Source: an uncultured Candidatus Saccharibacteria bacterium
Lineage (GTDB): Bacteria; Patescibacteria; Saccharimonadia; Saccharimonadales; UBA6022
DNA: 64,000 bases
Direction of reading: 5' to 3'
Assembly: GCA_946886125.1 (NCBI GenBank)
Contig: CAMPHY010000001.1
Span: 1-64,000 of the forward strand
Shown: one piece after another, positions 62,064 through 64,000 of the stretch
Numbering within the stretch: position 1 is the first letter of the stretch
How the letters are laid out: each line of letters begins with the position of its first letter
Notes under the pieces: model-generated
Told to the model about the DNA's origin: nothing
What the model saw: only the letters and a program-made list of their open reading frames with translations
The model's database searches: none
Translations under genes and position numbers: made by a program

Positions 62064-62088
62064 GCCCGTTTCCCTTGTGGAGACGGGC
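62064..62088 (+). terminator. terminator of the 129-aa gene
   Basis: GCCCGTTTCC / GGAGACGGGC 10-bp stem (one wobble), loop CTTGT, then T-rich sequence. Confidence 0.75.
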
Positions 62089-62103
62089 ATCTTCTTTGTG
62101 CAA

Positions 62104-62139
62104 AAATAAAAAAGACGCCGTTTGGCGTCAGTTTTATTT
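62104..62139 (-). terminator. rplS terminator
   Basis: GACGCC/GGCGTC stem with flanking A/T runs, just after the rplS stop. Confidence 0.85.
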
Positions 62140-62149
62140 GCAATAATTG

Positions 62150-62575
62150 TTACGCTTCAACTTTTTCTTCAGCCTTTGGCGTTTCGGCCGCTGGCTCAGC
62201 AACCGTATTAATCGCTTCACGATCAAAGTTCTTAGCAGTCAAGCGAGCGCTCTTACCACTTCGTTCACGGAGGAATGAAAGGTAGTTACGGCGTACTTTT
62301 GAACGACGAACCACTTCAATTTTTTCAACCAGAGGGCTGTGGAGCAAGAAGCTCTTTTCAACACCAATACCACTCGTAATCTTACGAACAGTAATACGTG
62401 AAGTATGCGACTTCTTGTTGTCGGTGCGAATAACCACACCTTCGAAAATCTGAACACGCTCTTTAGCGCCTTCTTTAATTTTTTGGTGAACACGTACGGT
62501 GTCACCGCTACGAACATCAACTACACCAGCTTTTTTCTGGGCTTCGTTGACTTGCTTAATTAGTTCAAAACTCAT
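62150..62575 (-). CDS. rplS: 50S ribosomal protein L19
   Basis: 141 residues (family about 115) with VNEAQKKAGVVDVRSGDTVRVHQKIKEG, RVQIFEGVVIRTDN, TVRKITSGIGVEKSFLLHSPLVEKIEVVRRSKVRRNYLSFLRERSGKSAR. A 30-residue acidic Ala/Glu/Pro C-terminal tail is extra. It contacts 16S rRNA at an intersubunit bridge. Monocistronic here. Confidence 0.97.
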   Translation of the reverse strand: MSFELIKQVNEAQKKAGVVDVRSGDTVRVHQKIKEGAKERVQIFEGVVIRTDNKKSHTSRITVRKITSGIGVEKSFLLHSPLVEKIEVVRRSKVRRNYLSFLRERSGKSARLTAKNFDREAINTVAEPAAETPKAEEKVEA

Positions 62576-62669
62576 CTCTTGTCTCGCTTTATTCGTTTAT
62601 AGATACAATCAATTATTTACTATACCACAGTGGTGGGATATTTAAAAGAGGTACGAGCATTTATTTTAA

Positions 62670-64000
62670 CTAAATAACTCGGTTGATCTCATCGAGTGTA
62701 GTTTCTCCGCGCAGTGCGGCAAGCACACCCGCCTCAAGCAGCGTCACCATACCATCCTCACGTGCCTGTTTTTCGATTACTTCCGTATGAACGTCTTTTA
62801 CTTCACCGCGAAGAAACTTTTGTATATTTTCGCGCACAACCATCTGCTCCATAATCACAACACGTCCCTTATAGCCAAATGGGACGTCGTCAGTAGGTAC
62901 AGGGCGCCATAGTTGGAAATGATCAAGATTCGGTTTTTCTATATGATCTGGGAGGTTTTTAAGTACCTCTCGCACCCATTGCTTTGTCGCCTCGTCCGGA
63001 TCATACGCCTCTTTGGTTTCATCATACAGTCTGCGTACTAAACGTTGGGCTACCACAAGACGAATCGCCGAACTAAAAATAGGATTCACGCCAGTAAGGT
63101 CGATCATGCGACTAAATGCGGCAGCTGTGGAGTTTGCATGAAAAGTAGATAACACTAAATGGCCCGTGATAGAGGCTTGAATGGCGGTTTTAGCCGTATC
63201 GGTGTCACGAATCTCACCAACCATTACAACGTCAGGATCAAGACGTAATACCGCCCGAAGTCCGTCAGCAAAACTCGCGCCACCGGTTGTATTAATTGGT
63301 ATCTGCGTAATACCGCTAATACCGTACTCTACCGGGTCTTCTAGTGTGATGATTTTACGATCAGTGGTATTGAGTGCATTCAGCATACTGTATAGCGTGG
63401 TCGACTTACCACTCCCAGTTGGACCAACCATCAACACCATACCACGCGGATGGCTAATAACTTCATCGATCTCTGCTCGCTCTGATTGAGCAATACCGAG
63501 TAGATCAAGCTGCAGCAGACTTTCATCAAAGTTGAATAAACGCAGTACTGCATCTTGGCCAAACATGGTCGGTACTGTTTCAACACGCAAGTTAAGCAAA
63601 TGTGTCGCACCGTCACGGGTGATTTCTTGTTGCATATGACCCGACTGTGCTTCTGTGGCAGCGCTTGATATATTAGCCCGCGATGCGAGTGCGCCCATAA
63701 TGACACGGTATCGGTCTTTATCAAGCTGAGCGACAGCGTGCAGCGCACCGTCAACGCGCATACGAACACGAATCGCCGTTCGTTGATTCTCAATATGAAT
63801 ATCACTTGCCCCTAATCGATCAGCTTGATCAATTAAATAGTCAAACGCTCGATCGCTACTCACCGAATTAAGAGTCTGGCTCACCGCCGCTAACGTGTCG
63901 CTGTCACCTTCCTTGGCAATCTGAATATCATCATATACTACCTCTTTCGGGGGATCATATCGCTGCATAAATGCCCTAAAAGCACTGTTACTAATAAGCA
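62670..64000 (-). CDS. pilB: type IV pilus assembly ATPase PilB (5' end beyond the window)
   Basis: The frame stays open past the first ATG to the right edge (upstream codons read LISNSAFRAFMQRYDPP), consistent with an N-terminal MshEN domain outside the window. The ATPase core has GPTGSGKSTTLYSML (Walker A), the Asp box, Walker B ...DPDVVMVGEIRD, and the His box ITGHLVLSTFH. The zinc tetracysteine loop usual between RLVRRLC and GYKGR is replaced by Cys-free sequence (RLVRRLYDETKEAYDPDE...WRPVPTDDVPFGYKGR). It would power assembly of pilins such as the five encoded here. Confidence 0.95.
   Translation of the reverse strand, partial: LISNSAFRAFMQRYDPPKEVVYDDIQIAKEGDSDTLAAVSQTLNSVSSDRAFDYLIDQADRLGASDIHIENQRTAIRVRMRVDGALHAVAQLDKDRYRVIMGALASRANISSAATEAQSGHMQQEITRDGATHLLNLRVETVPTMFGQDAVLRLFNFDESLLQLDLLGIAQSERAEIDEVISHPRGMVLMVGPTGSGKSTTLYSMLNALNTTDRKIITLEDPVEYGISGITQIPINTTGGASFADGLRAVLRLDPDVVMVGEIRDTDTAKTAIQASITGHLVLSTFHANSTAAAFSRMIDLTGVNPIFSSAIRLVVAQRLVRRLYDETKEAYDPDEATKQWVREVLKNLPDHIEKPNLDHFQLWRPVPTDDVPFGYKGRVVIMEQMVVRENIQKFLRGEVKDVHTEVIEKQAREDGMVTLLEAGVLAALRGETTLDEINRVI

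Noticed and set aside
1..64000. UGA recoding as in Gracilibacteria
   Set aside because: TGA ends several genes (for example at 84-86 and 29077-29079), and conserved Trp positions use TGG.
1..64000. CRISPR arrays, insertion sequences or prophage
   Set aside because: No regularly spaced repeats, transposase, integrase or phage structural genes were seen; the Gam-like gene stands alone.

Overview
The window looks like a piece of chromosome from a Patescibacteria/CPR bacterium, most likely Candidatus Saccharibacteria (TM7). This is an inference from gene content: compact housekeeping genes, many class III (type IV pilin-like) signal peptides, ClpC under a CIRCE element, many small lineage-restricted proteins, and no biosynthetic operons. 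The standard bacterial code fits: TGA ends several genes and Trp is encoded by TGG, so UGA is not recoded as in Gracilibacteria. I see no CRISPR array, IS element, prophage or rRNA operon, and no gene-free stretch longer than about 300 bases.

Left third (about 1-21 kb), mostly minus strand. The classical bacterial order rpoB-rpoC-rpsL-rpsG-fusA-tuf-rpsJ is preserved, but nearly every junction is split by accessory genes: two tiny ORFs between rpoC and rpsL; an aldo/keto reductase, a Crp/Fnr regulator, an SPW membrane protein, YajQ, a PAP2 phosphatase and unknown genes between rpsG and fusA; an unknown gene between fusA and tuf; and a pilin-like gene between tuf and rpsJ. Most units have their own terminator and promoter. 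RpoC lacks the cysteines of both usual zinc sites, and S12 has Pro in place of the streptomycin-sensitivity lysine.

Middle (about 19-41 kb): a PP2C-like phosphatase, clpP, tig, hisS, a SpoU-family methyltransferase, a membrane protein, two tRNA-Leu genes (CAG and TAG), a FAD-linked oxidase, a rsmD/zinc-phospholipase-like/recG operon, two pilin-like genes flanking a possible Cys-His-Asp hydrolase, tyrS with an unusual QIGN signature, a class A penicillin-binding protein, a PIN-TRAM protein, radA and a membrane HExxH protease coupled to clpC.

Right third (about 41-64 kb): clpC with a perfect CIRCE operator, a stress/DNA-maintenance group (3-methyladenine glycosylase, ChaB, SDR, topoisomerase IB), a PQQ-type sugar dehydrogenase, DUF2130, a tandem DUF1801 protein, a PNPOx-family protein, a lipid kinase, nusA with an attenuator-like terminator in its leader, a phage Mu Gam-like DNA-end-binding protein, two tandem pilin-like genes, several unknown proteins, a secreted HNH nuclease divergent from an M1 aminopeptidase, rnhB, rplS and the pilus ATPase pilB, which runs off the right edge.

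Themes. (1) At least fourteen genes have a -10-like hexamer exactly 6-7 nt before the start codon, so leaderless mRNAs are probably common. (2) Zinc-binding cysteines are lost in RpoC and in the PilB ATPase but kept in RadA and DUF2130. (3) Five pilin-like proteins at three loci, plus PilB, a secreted nuclease and a peptidase, suit a surface-attached organism that scavenges nucleotides and peptides.
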